Assembly (NCBI GenBank): GCA_003520205.1 | Contig: DOVG01000006.1 | Coordinates: 1-29,639, forward strand | DNA: 29,639 nt | Source: Lachnospiraceae bacterium | GTDB taxonomy: Bacteria; Bacillota; Clostridia; Lachnospirales; Lachnospiraceae | Reading direction: 5' to 3' | Part shown: positions 13,901 to 21,636 of the stretch, one piece after another | Position numbering within the stretch: the first letter of the stretch is position 1 | Layout of the letters: each line of letters opens with the position of its first letter | Made by a program: the position numbers and the translations under genes | Notes under the pieces: generated by a model | The model's input: the letters and a program-made list of their open reading frames with translations, nothing else | Database searches by the model: none | What the model was told of the DNA's origin: nothing

Positions 13901-16813
13901 ATGAAGGTTAATTTATTCCCTTTTCAGAAAAAAGCTCTGAGCGAACTACGGATGTTCACGGCAGAGTCATTGGGAGGCTACAAGCGGACACATGTGCCGC
14001 AGGTGGTTTCTTTTACTGCTCCTACCGGAGCGGGCAAGACAATCATTATGTCTTCCCTGATCGAGGATATCATGTTTGGTGATGATAAATATCCGGATCA
14101 GCCGAATGCTGTATTCGTTTGGCTTTCCGATTCCCCCCAGCTGAATGAGCAGAGCAAGTTGAAAATCGATACAAAGTCAGATCGAATCCGCGTATCACAG
14201 ACGGTTACCGTTACGGAGGATTCCTTTGATCAGGAGATGTTTGATGACGGAAATATCTATTTTCTGAACACTCAGAAGCTATCGAAAACATCTAACCTCA
14301 CTAAATCGGGAGATAGGAATTATACCATTTGGGAGACACTTGCAAATACCGCAAGGGAAAAGAGCGACCGATTCTATGTCATCATAGATGAGGCACATCG
14401 CGGAATGCAGGGAACGGCAGCAGGAAAACAGACCACCATTATGCAGAAGTTCATCAAAGGCAGCGAAGAAGATAAGTTGCCTCCGATGCCGGTGGTGATT
14501 GGTATGTCTGCTACCACGGAACGTTTCAACAAGCTGGTTGAGGGAGCGTCATCTTCAACAATGCACAAGGTACAAGTCACGCCGGATGAAGTACGATCTT
14601 CAGGTCTTTTAAAAGACAGGATTGTTATCATTTATCCGGAAGAGAGCAATATCAATAAGGACATGGCTGTCCTTCAGGCTGCGGCTGACGATTGGAAGGA
14701 GAAATGGGATCACTGGTCACAATATTGTTATGAACAACATACGGCTTATGTGAATCCGGTATTTGTGATTCAGGTTCTGAATGGAAACAATGACACGGTT
14801 TCTGAAACAGATCTCGATGATTGCTTGCAGAAAATTGAGGAACGTATTGGCTTCCACTTTGAGAAGGGACAGGTGGTACATGTTTTTGGCGATAAGAATA
14901 CCTCCATCACAATTAATGGGTTAGAAGTTAGATATGAGGAACCGTCCCGCATAGCGGATGATAAGAATATCAAGGTAGTTTTCTTTAAGGAAAGCCTGTC
15001 CACGGGCTGGGACTGCCCTCGTGCAGAAACTATGATGAGCTTCCGCAGGGCAACAGATGCCACTTACATTGCACAACTTCTCGGTCGTATGGTGCGGACT
15101 CCCCTGCAATCGCACATTCAGGTAGATGATGTCTTAAATGATGTACATCTCTATCTGCCGCATTTTGATGAGGCTACCGTAGGAAAGGTGGTCGAGGCTC
15201 TCCAAAGTGAGGAAGGCGGAGAAATTCCGACCGATGTTCATGGCGAGCTGTTGGGCAGAAAACAGTATGACACTTTGACGGTAAAGCGTCAGACACAGCA
15301 CCTCGCAGCTTATGCCAGAATACTTAAGCAGACTCCTGGACAGATTTCCTTAGGAGAGAATGGACTTAATGTTCCTGAACCTGTAGAATCGGGAATACCT
15401 TCTGATACAAATGAGACTAAGTATACACCAAGAGCTTGCATCGAAACTATAGAAAATACAAATACGGCCATGGAACAACCTGTATTTCAGCCACAGAACA
15501 TCGCTGATACTGTTACATCAGATGTTGCATCGACACTGGGCGAAGAACAGGCTATGCCAGAAGTTAGTATGGAACAGAATACGCATCAGACAGAAAAAGT
15601 CACATCTGCTCAGACTATTTTAGAGCCAGAACAGATTCCGGAGGATATGTTTGACCGTGAGGCTGTAATGAAATTCATCAACGATGCCGGTCTTCTGACT
15701 TATGATGTGCGTAAGGTTGTTATCAGCAATTACCTAACATCAATGTTCAAGATGGTGCGTTTGCTTAATATGTCTAATCTCTATTCTGCCGCAGTCAGCG
15801 ATGTGAATGATGATATTGTAAAGATGATTGAAGACTACGTGGCCGGACTTAAAGCAGATGGGAAATATAATGACCTTGTAACTCAGGTAAAGCAGTTCAA
15901 GCTTTCTACACAGACCTTCGATGTGTTTGGGGAAAAGGCTTCAGGATATTATCAGACTGACATTTTCAGTACTACTGATACGGATATCGATAGGCAGTTT
16001 AGACTTGCGGATGTGAAGCTGGGCAATGAAGGAATAGGCAATGAATATGGACGGAGACATTATAATTCCATGACTCCGTTGGAATTTAAGCTGGATGTTA
16101 TCCTTTTTGCGGCAGATGACAGATGTCTTTCTAAGCTGCATCAGTATGCTGAGCAGAAGTTCCATGATTTGAATGATAATTACAGACGTTACATTGCCAC
16201 TATTGAATCTGACAGGATTCGTAGACAGTACGATTCTATCGTTTCAGATGGTGATATTGTCAGTAAGCATAATTTCCGCCTTCCAGAGACTATTCAGGTA
16301 CCGCATGATGCCGATGGCAAGGAATATCGAGACCATCTTTTCGTTAGTGAAGAGACTGGCACAGCAAAGCTGAAGCTAAATACCTGGGAAGCTGGGGTTA
16401 TTGAGGAAGAAGAAAAACGGGATGACTTTGTCTGCTGGATTAGAAATCCATCTAGAGGCTCATGGGCTCTCTGCATTCCGTATGAAAATGATAATGAAAT
16501 AAAACCTACATATCCTGATTTCCTTATTGTTCGTAAAGATGCCATACTTGGATATGTCATAGATATTCTTGAACCGCATAATCCTGATTTTGACGATAAT
16601 CTTGGTAAGGCAAAGGGTTTTGCGGAGTATGCAAGACAGAATACTGGTATTGGAAGGATTCAGTTAATCCGTAAGGAGAAAGACCATATTACCGGCAAGG
16701 ATAAGTTCAGAAGATTGGATATGTCTAAAGGTTCTATTAGAAATAAAGTCCTGAAATGCATAACGAATGATCAATTAAAGATTGTTTTTGATGAAGATGG
16801 CTTTTATATGTAA
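13901..16813 (+). CDS. res: Type III restriction-type helicase/endonuclease subunit (Res)
   Basis: Res is the SF2 ATPase that acts with Mod on unmodified DNA. In the 970-aa product Walker A is APTGAGKT (40-47), the DEAH box is at 163-166 (IIDEAHRGM), motif III is GMSATTERF, and motif VI is in IAQLLGRMVRT. Residues about 480-570 are a low-complexity, probably disordered linker rich in Glu, Thr and Gln. The C-terminal part has a nuclease-like strand pair, PDFLIV (872-877) and VIDILEPHNPDF (about 886-897). A PD-(D/E)xK enzyme would have a Lys two residues after Glu891; here that position is His893. The gene lies 3 bp after mod with GGGAGGT overlapping the mod stop. A hairpin ends the unit. Confidence 0.88.
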   Translation: MKVNLFPFQKKALSELRMFTAESLGGYKRTHVPQVVSFTAPTGAGKTIIMSSLIEDIMFGDDKYPDQPNAVFVWLSDSPQLNEQSKLKIDTKSDRIRVSQTVTVTEDSFDQEMFDDGNIYFLNTQKLSKTSNLTKSGDRNYTIWETLANTAREKSDRFYVIIDEAHRGMQGTAAGKQTTIMQKFIKGSEEDKLPPMPVVIGMSATTERFNKLVEGASSSTMHKVQVTPDEVRSSGLLKDRIVIIYPEESNINKDMAVLQAAADDWKEKWDHWSQYCYEQHTAYVNPVFVIQVLNGNNDTVSETDLDDCLQKIEERIGFHFEKGQVVHVFGDKNTSITINGLEVRYEEPSRIADDKNIKVVFFKESLSTGWDCPRAETMMSFRRATDATYIAQLLGRMVRTPLQSHIQVDDVLNDVHLYLPHFDEATVGKVVEALQSEEGGEIPTDVHGELLGRKQYDTLTVKRQTQHLAAYARILKQTPGQISLGENGLNVPEPVESGIPSDTNETKYTPRACIETIENTNTAMEQPVFQPQNIADTVTSDVASTLGEEQAMPEVSMEQNTHQTEKVTSAQTILEPEQIPEDMFDREAVMKFINDAGLLTYDVRKVVISNYLTSMFKMVRLLNMSNLYSAAVSDVNDDIVKMIEDYVAGLKADGKYNDLVTQVKQFKLSTQTFDVFGEKASGYYQTDIFSTTDTDIDRQFRLADVKLGNEGIGNEYGRRHYNSMTPLEFKLDVILFAADDRCLSKLHQYAEQKFHDLNDNYRRYIATIESDRIRRQYDSIVSDGDIVSKHNFRLPETIQVPHDADGKEYRDHLFVSEETGTAKLKLNTWEAGVIEEEEKRDDFVCWIRNPSRGSWALCIPYENDNEIKPTYPDFLIVRKDAILGYVIDILEPHNPDFDDNLGKAKGFAEYARQNTGIGRIQLIRKEKDHITGKDKFRRLDMSKGSIRNKVLKCITNDQLKIVFDEDGFYM

Positions 16814-16847
16814 AGATATGTTTGGCTGATATATTCATAACATGAAC

Positions 16848-16879
16848 TTGCCCATCTGAATTGATTTTCAGATGGGCAA
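16848..16879. terminator. Bidirectional terminator between res and mobA
   Basis: TTGCCCATCTGAA (16848-16860) pairs perfectly with TTCAGATGGGCAA (16867-16879) over a 6-nt loop. It lies between the convergent ends of res and mobA. T tracts are weak on both sides (TATAC, TTCATG), so efficiency is uncertain. Confidence 0.7.
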
Positions 16880-16884
16880 TATAC

Positions 16885-18345
16885 TTATCTGGCACCACGA
16901 TCTATATTTCGACCAAGGTATAAATCAATTTCTTTCTGATATGAGTGAAGCTCTCTGATAATCTGTTTATTTTCCCTGATCTGTTCCTTTGCATGAGATA
17001 CATTTTCCTCTATATCGGATAGTCTTTCGCTGAGGAACGAAATATATTTATCAGAATTTTTCAAAAATGAGTTTTTATCCATAGCAGTTCGTGACAAAAA
17101 TTCATCTGCTTCAAAAAAAGCACTGAGTTCTGAAGAATGATTTTGATAGAAGACTTCTTTATCCGTGGCTTCGCCATAATTACAGGCAAGGCTATAAGAT
17201 GAGGCATAGATTTTGCAATACTGAATAATTTTGGTGAAGTTATTAATCGATTTATTAGTATCTCTTATATCTGCCTCGAGTCGGTTGTTCTCAGCTTCGA
17301 GAGTTCGTATCTTTGCTTTAACATCAGTATAGCTTATATTATAGTTATCTCGGAGTTCTTCTATGATCTGCTGCATACGCATAGCGTTTTGCTTGTTTTT
17401 CCATTTGGTAAGTCCTATGGTGTCACTGGATATGGTGTCATTGGAAGTATCAATCATAGAAGATATCTTTAAGGTACTTTTATCAATGGCTTTTTCGGCA
17501 AGAGTCATATTAGCATTCTTTGTTTCGCGTTCAGCTCTTAATCGATCACGTTTTTCTATGAATTCTAATCTTCGCCTGATTCTTCTTTCAATTACCTGAT
17601 CTGAATATCCAGCACCGAGATTGTATCCACGATTCCATCTGTCTTTTTCTGTAGCGTCTGGCAGACGATACTTTGCTACTTTTCCATATTTAGATGTATT
17701 GACAAATTCAACTCCTGCGCCTGCATTTCTCATCTGTTCTATGAAATCATCAAAGTTGGAAGAGGTTTTTATCTTAGAATCAATTAGTTTTCTTAGCTGA
17801 GTTTTCTTTGAACCATTAGGGTTATTCAGATCCTCGTACCATTCTCTGTAGTTCTTTCCTTTTTCTTTTGGCTTTTTGATAACATTTAATCCATGTTCCA
17901 GGCATAAATCATCGCTACACCGCTGAAGCTTATGAAGAAGAGCAAGATTGTCATTTATCTTTTTTCCAGTCATGGTTCTTTCAGCTGCGCAGACCAATAT
18001 ATGATTATGTGTATGGTCGTGATCTATGTGAGTGGCGCAGACAAATGAATATTTGTTATTAAATAGTCGGTTCATTAGTTCAGCGCCAATCTGGTTTGCG
18101 GTTTCAGGAGTTATATCATCGTCCTTGGAAAATGACTGAATGATATGATAGGCCTTGATAGAATCATCATTGTTAGTAAAATGCGGATTCATTCGATTTG
18201 CCTGGTCAAATATATAAGAAACAGTGTTATTGCTGCATCCATCATAGGTAACATATGTTTGATTGGATGTTTTATTTTTATCTGTAATGTAATCAAGACA
18301 GGAACCTACACTTCCTTTAATCTTAATGATTTTAGTTATTGCCAT
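16885..18345 (-). CDS. mobA: Relaxase MobA, MOBP-type
   Basis: The relaxase nicks oriT, stays covalently attached to the 5' end and leads the strand into the recipient. In the 486-aa product the N-terminal 200 residues form the relaxase domain: a candidate catalytic Tyr19 in SCLDYITD, AYHIIQSF around His67, and the metal-binding histidines in HIDHDHTHNHI (106-116). The remaining residues are charged coiled coil (about 260-480), a probable multimerization region. I chose ATG 18345, with GGAGGA upstream inside mobC, over a longer frame from 18369. It overlaps mobC by 14 bp, giving translational coupling. No coupling protein or type IV secretion gene is present, so transfer needs a helper element. 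Confidence 0.92.
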   Translation of the reverse strand: MAITKIIKIKGSVGSCLDYITDKNKTSNQTYVTYDGCSNNTVSYIFDQANRMNPHFTNNDDSIKAYHIIQSFSKDDDITPETANQIGAELMNRLFNNKYSFVCATHIDHDHTHNHILVCAAERTMTGKKINDNLALLHKLQRCSDDLCLEHGLNVIKKPKEKGKNYREWYEDLNNPNGSKKTQLRKLIDSKIKTSSNFDDFIEQMRNAGAGVEFVNTSKYGKVAKYRLPDATEKDRWNRGYNLGAGYSDQVIERRIRRRLEFIEKRDRLRAERETKNANMTLAEKAIDKSTLKISSMIDTSNDTISSDTIGLTKWKNKQNAMRMQQIIEELRDNYNISYTDVKAKIRTLEAENNRLEADIRDTNKSINNFTKIIQYCKIYASSYSLACNYGEATDKEVFYQNHSSELSAFFEADEFLSRTAMDKNSFLKNSDKYISFLSERLSDIEENVSHAKEQIRENKQIIRELHSYQKEIDLYLGRNIDRGAR

Positions 18346-18802
18346 TTGCAGGATCCTCCATTGTTTCAATCGCAGGAGTATGATTATAACTTACATTATT
18401 GTTTTCGTTGTATTCATCTGGAAGAATGTTTTCTCTGATATAATTATCTCTTCCATCAAGGATGCTGTACTTTATGAATTCACCACGATACTTAAAAAGA
18501 GCATTCACACGGTTGTTCACCTTTAGCAATTCATCGTTTATCGTCTCCATCTGTTTTGCTGTCAAAGAACCGGATTCATTTGCTACTTTTGCAATTTGAT
18601 TGATGTTATTACCGATGCGGGCTATCTGAGTAGCTATTTCCAGATCTGCAGAGTAATTTATTTTTATACAGAAGCTATCGCGAATAAATGATCGTATAAT
18701 CTGAGTATATGAATAAGTTTCAAAGAATTTTTTATATTTGTTAAGTATCCGAAGTTCGTCATCGTCAATACGGATGTGTAGTTCATTATATTTATTTTTC
18801 AT
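18332..18802 (-). CDS. mobC: MobC-like relaxosome accessory protein
   Basis: MobC-type proteins bind oriT and help the relaxase open the strands. The 156-aa product has an N-terminal ribbon-helix-helix-like segment (NELHIRIDDDELRILNKYKK, then FFETYSYTQIIRSFIRD) and the family signature IARIGNNINQIAKVANESGS at about residues 75-95. A charged, Asn-rich tail follows. I chose ATG 18802, preceded by AAGGAAGGTAA at good spacing; a longer frame starting at 18853 has no such site. It lies directly next to the hairpin-rich candidate oriT, the usual order oriT-mobC-mobA. Confidence 0.9.
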   Translation of the reverse strand: MKNKYNELHIRIDDDELRILNKYKKFFETYSYTQIIRSFIRDSFCIKINYSADLEIATQIARIGNNINQIAKVANESGSLTAKQMETINDELLKVNNRVNALFKYRGEFIKYSILDGRDNYIRENILPDEYNENNNVSYNHTPAIETMEDPANGNN

Positions 18803-18906
18803 TTTACAATTACCTTCCTTTATAATATTGTGGGGTTTGGGGCTCGGCACCAAGGTTCATTTTCGATAATTTGGATTTTTGTCAGAAATACAAATTTTGA
18901 AAATGG

Positions 18907-19035
18907 GGACGGAATGGGATGTTCCGCCAATGCTTGCGATTTTTTGCCAGAACCCCTTCGGGAGTTAAGCAAATTTTTAAATAAAAAACTGCTACCACCA
19001 ATGGGACGCAATACGCCCTTCTGATAGTAGCAGTT
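18907..19035. other. Candidate origin of transfer (oriT)
   Basis: Three consecutive hairpins lie between the divergent mobC and AbiE genes. The first is GG-CGGAA/TTCCG-CC (18907-18928). The second is TTGC...GCAA with a TTCG loop and an inner AACCCC/GGAGTT stem (18944-18972). The third is AACTGCTAC/GTAGCAGTT (18987-19035), enclosing GGGACG-CAATA-CGCCC. The ACGCCCTT at 19013-19020 loosely resembles the GCGCCCT of RSF1010-type nic regions. The rest of 18803-19078 holds no gene. Confidence 0.55.
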
Positions 19036-19078
19036 GAATTTGAGATTTATGGCTTGATTATACATCGTAATTGTGTTC

Positions 19079-19106
19079 TTGACAAACGGATATTATACAT
19101 TATAAT
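19079..19106 (+). promoter_or_regulatory. Promoter of the AbiE toxin-antitoxin operon
   Basis: TTGACA (19079-19084), a 16-bp spacer and a perfect TATAAT (19101-19106) lie 45 bp upstream of the antitoxin start. The near-consensus match suggests high expression unless repressed; AbiEi-type antitoxins commonly autoregulate. Confidence 0.8.
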
Positions 19107-19151
19107 AAAAGTAACTCGAAGGGTTATATTTATTATCAGGAGGTGAGAGGA

Positions 19152-19775
19152 ATGTTATACGAATACTTAATTGAAAATTATAAAGAAACTGAACCAATTT
19201 TTTTTAGTGATATTCCTCTTATGGATAAACCTAAGCCTGAGATTTCAAGAGAATTAAGGATTCTTTGTGAAGAAGGAAAGATATGTAAATACGATAAAGG
19301 CATTTATTATATTCCTAAGAAAACTGTTTTAAAGAATCCGATTGGACCGAGTGCAGATGTGGTTGCAAGCTATAAATATATTTCCAGAAGAGGAAGAGTA
19401 GATGGATATTATGCTGGCAATTCTCTTGCTAACAGATTTGGTATATCAACACAGGTTCCGAGAAAACCGGAAATTGTTAGCAACTATATGGCTGCAAAGA
19501 TAAAAGAGATAACTATTGGAAAGATGGTATATGTTGTGAGACATCCTGTGGTTGAAGTAACAAAGGAAAACTATCTTGTATTACAACTGCTGGAAATGAT
19601 AAAAATAGTAAATGACTATATGGACGGAACCTATGAAGAAGCTGGAGAGAAGATTAAGGATTATATAGTTGCAAATGATATTAAAAAATGTGATATTGAT
19701 AAATATATCGGACTCTTCCCACTCGTAGTTTATAAAAACTATTATGAAATGAGGATAGAAAATGTATTTGCATAA
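19152..19775 (+). CDS. AbiEi-like antitoxin (DUF6088-type), type IV toxin-antitoxin
   Basis: This is the first gene of a two-gene operon with an AbiEii-type toxin. The 207-aa product has an N-terminal winged-helix segment (SREIRILCEEGKICKYDKGI-like; seen as ISRELRILCEEGKICKYDKG, about 34-53) and a C-terminal region with RRGRVDGYYAGNSLANRFGI. Such antitoxins repress their own promoter and neutralise the toxin without a tight complex. I prefer ATG 19152, 5 bp after AGGAGGTGA, over the GTG at 19143 that lies within that site. It overlaps the toxin gene by 14 bp. A second function in abortive infection is known for the family; here it is inferred. Confidence 0.82.
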   Translation: MLYEYLIENYKETEPIFFSDIPLMDKPKPEISRELRILCEEGKICKYDKGIYYIPKKTVLKNPIGPSADVVASYKYISRRGRVDGYYAGNSLANRFGISTQVPRKPEIVSNYMAAKIKEITIGKMVYVVRHPVVEVTKENYLVLQLLEMIKIVNDYMDGTYEEAGEKIKDYIVANDIKKCDIDKYIGLFPLVVYKNYYEMRIENVFA

Positions 19776-20667
19776 AGAGGATTATTTCAAAGATATTGTT
19801 ATGGATGTTTCTAACAGAAGTGGAATAACATATGATATCATTGAAAAGGATTATTATATAACGCTAATTCTGAGAGAACTGGCAAGAAGGAATGCTGAGA
19901 TAGTTTTCAAAGGTGGAACTTCTTTGTCTAAGGCACATCATATTATAGATCGTTTTTCTGAAGATGTAGATATTACATTTACGGAGCATATTGGATCTGC
20001 CAGAAGAAAGAAGCTGAAATATGACATAATTGGGAAAATCAGTGAAGAGATTGGGCTTCCAATTCTGAATTGGAACAAAATTGAAAGTGATAAGGAATAT
20101 AACCACTACGATTTTGGCTATGAGAGCATTTCAGAAATTCAAAATCCGATTCCTTCGACGGTTATATTGGAGACTGCATTAATGTCTTATGCATTTCCTA
20201 TTGAAGAGAAAGAGATTACCAGTATCATTTATGAATATTTATGGGAATCTGATAAAGAGATTCTGGAACAATATGATTTGTTACCATTCTCTATGAAAGT
20301 GCAATCAGTTGACAGGACGCTGATAGACAAGATGTTTGCGGTATGTGACTATTATATACTTGACAAGGCTCGTAGAAACTCCAGGCACCTTTATGATATT
20401 TATAAGCTGTATCCTCATGTTACTGAAGATGATGGGTTTTATGATCTTGTTGAGGAAGTGCGGTTGCATAGATCGAAGATGGATAAAAAGGTTGCTCCAG
20501 CTGCAAGAGATGATGTAGATATCTTAGGGGTAGTTAGAAAGCTCTCTGATGAAGACTTCTATAAAGATGATTATGAAAACAGAACTAAAGGTCTTATCTC
20601 TGATAATCTATCATATGATGAAGTGATTGAATTTTATAGGCGGTTGATGGATAGAGTATTCAAATAA
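19762..20667 (+). CDS. AbiEii/AbiGii-type nucleotidyltransferase toxin
   Basis: The 301-aa product has the nucleotidyltransferase signature: KGGTSLSKA (Gly51-Ser54) followed by FSEDVDITF with Asp68 and Asp70. This matches AbiEii toxins, which transfer nucleotides to tRNA or other targets and cause growth arrest. The C-terminal half is helical and contains YYILDKARRNSRHLYDIYKL, typical of the family. The start overlaps the antitoxin gene by 14 bp, which favours coupled synthesis. In this element it may stabilise the excised form and provide abortive infection. No truncation is seen. Confidence 0.88.
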   Translation: MYLHKEDYFKDIVMDVSNRSGITYDIIEKDYYITLILRELARRNAEIVFKGGTSLSKAHHIIDRFSEDVDITFTEHIGSARRKKLKYDIIGKISEEIGLPILNWNKIESDKEYNHYDFGYESISEIQNPIPSTVILETALMSYAFPIEEKEITSIIYEYLWESDKEILEQYDLLPFSMKVQSVDRTLIDKMFAVCDYYILDKARRNSRHLYDIYKLYPHVTEDDGFYDLVEEVRLHRSKMDKKVAPAARDDVDILGVVRKLSDEDFYKDDYENRTKGLISDNLSYDEVIEFYRRLMDRVFK

Positions 20668-20683
20668 TAATTGTTAATAATAT

Positions 20684-20716
20684 AGACGATGGTTTTGGTA
20701 TAGACCGTCGTCTTTT
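20684..20716 (+). terminator. Intrinsic terminator after the AbiE operon
   Basis: AGACGATGGT (20684-20693) pairs with ACCGTCGTCT (20704-20713), with one wobble and a 10-nt loop, followed by TTT and ATTG. Confidence 0.8.
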
Positions 20717-21112
20717 ATTGTGCAAAAAAATTGAATGGTTAGAGTCTTGTCAATATTTTTTTGATGCATGTGAGTGCCTATTTTACTAGCTTTCCGGTCT
20801 GTCATGATTTTAAAGGTGACAATGGCTGTCACTTTTAGTGATACATTTATTATAAGAACAGCTTTGTGTTAATGAATAATATACCATAAAACTTTTTTAT
20901 ACTTAGACGCATATAGTGAGACGGGTTTCTGATAGGATAATGCATAATAAAAATATGTTATGCATTTAGTTATTTGATTTGTCTTCCCAAAATCTTATGA
21001 AAATAATTGATTTGTTCGGAGGATTCGGACACTTGAATGTTAATATAACGTAAAATAAAACATTAAGATTTATTATTAATTATATACATTTGTTTGAAAG
21101 GGGGTGAATCCG
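20717..21112. other. Non-coding interval upstream of the excisionase, with two inverted repeats
   Basis: About 400 bp without a supportable gene. It contains TAAAGGTGACA/TGTCACTTTTA (20811-20837, 5-nt loop, one wobble) and AATGCATAA/TTATGCATT (20939-20947 and 20958-20966). These could be regulatory sites for the recombination genes. No confident promoter was recognised. Confidence 0.5.
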
Positions 21113-21313
21113 GTGAAAGAGTCAGAAAAGAAAAAATCTCATTTTGTGAGATACAAGGAGGGCGCGGAGTTGTATTGCATGTCACAGTCGAAGTTTGAGA
21201 GACTTGCTAAGGATGCAAATGCTATTTATAAGATTAATAAGCTTGTTCTTGTTAATACAGATGTTTTGGATGAGTATCTGGAATCATTTCGTATTATTAC
21301 AAATCTCGGATAG
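21113..21313 (+). CDS. Excisionase-like small DNA-binding protein
   Basis: The 66-aa basic protein resembles Tn916-type excisionases, small winged-helix proteins that bind the element ends and favour excision over integration. The typical features are HFVRYKEGAELYCMSQSKFE, an N-terminal helix-turn-helix, and AIYKINKLVLVNTDVLDEYL, the wing followed by the terminal helix. I chose GTG 21113 because AAAGGGGGTG ends about six bases upstream; an earlier GTG at 21104 lies inside that site. It lies upstream of a ribbon-helix-helix gene and the integrase, as xis genes usually do. No symbol is given because sequence similarity was not tested. Confidence 0.75.
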   Translation: MKESEKKKSHFVRYKEGAELYCMSQSKFERLAKDANAIYKINKLVLVNTDVLDEYLESFRIITNLG

Positions 21314-21351
21314 AAGTATGTGTGGGAGCAGGTGATACAGAAGCAAAAAAC

Positions 21352-21394
21352 TTGTATTATTGTTCAACACAAAGTATAATACACTATAGTGTTG
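21352..21394 (+). promoter_or_regulatory. Promoter with palindromic operator before the ribbon-helix-helix gene
   Basis: TTGTAT (21352-21357), 17 bp and TATAAT (21375-21380) form a promoter. A perfect palindrome CACTATAGTG (21382-21391) follows the -10, and an outer inverted repeat CAACAC/GTGTTG (21365-21370, 21389-21394) brackets it. Autoregulation by the ribbon-helix-helix protein is the simple reading. Confidence 0.6.
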
Positions 21395-21411
21395 ATTGAG
21401 GAGGCGCAGCT

Positions 21412-21594
21412 ATGGCAAAAACAGGAAGACCTAAAATAGATAATCCGCGGAAAATTGCTATTGGTGTCAGGCTTACTGAGGATGAGTATAAAAAACTCAA
21501 GTCTGATGTCGCTTCTCATGACATGACAATAAGTGAGGCTGTTCTGAAGGGGTTGGAGTTATTAAAGGAATCTTGGAGTGAACAAAAGAGCTAA
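21412..21594 (+). CDS. Small ribbon-helix-helix DNA-binding protein
   Basis: The 60-aa basic product has the CopG/Arc-like layout: a basic N-terminus (MAKTGRPKID), a short strand IAIGVRLTEDEY, then two helices (KKLKSDVASHD and ISEAVLKGLELL). Proteins of this type bind palindromic operators as dimers. GAGGAGG precedes ATG 21412. The palindromic operator at its own promoter and its location between excisionase and integrase suggest control of recombination genes. It could instead be a copy-control or mobilization regulator. Confidence 0.75.
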   Translation: MAKTGRPKIDNPRKIAIGVRLTEDEYKKLKSDVASHDMTISEAVLKGLELLKESWSEQKS

Positions 21595-21609
21595 TGTATT
21601 TACCGCTTT

Positions 21610-21626
21610 CCTTCTTGAAGAGAAGG
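21610..21626 (+). promoter_or_regulatory. Hairpin masking the integrase Shine-Dalgarno
   Basis: CCTTCTT (21610-21616) pairs with GAGAAGG (21620-21626) over a 3-nt loop. The 3' arm includes the start of AGAAGGAGG, the ribosome binding site for the integrase ATG at 21637. It could damp integrase translation. Confidence 0.45.
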
Positions 21627-21636
21627 AGGAACCTAT

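Noticed and set aside
17363..17599. Plus-strand ORF inside mobA
   Set aside because: It is the antisense shadow of the relaxase coiled-coil region, with no start signals.
18830..19024. 64-codon plus-strand ORF in the candidate oriT
   Set aside because: It is made of hairpin sequence, lacks a ribosome binding site and shows no family resemblance.
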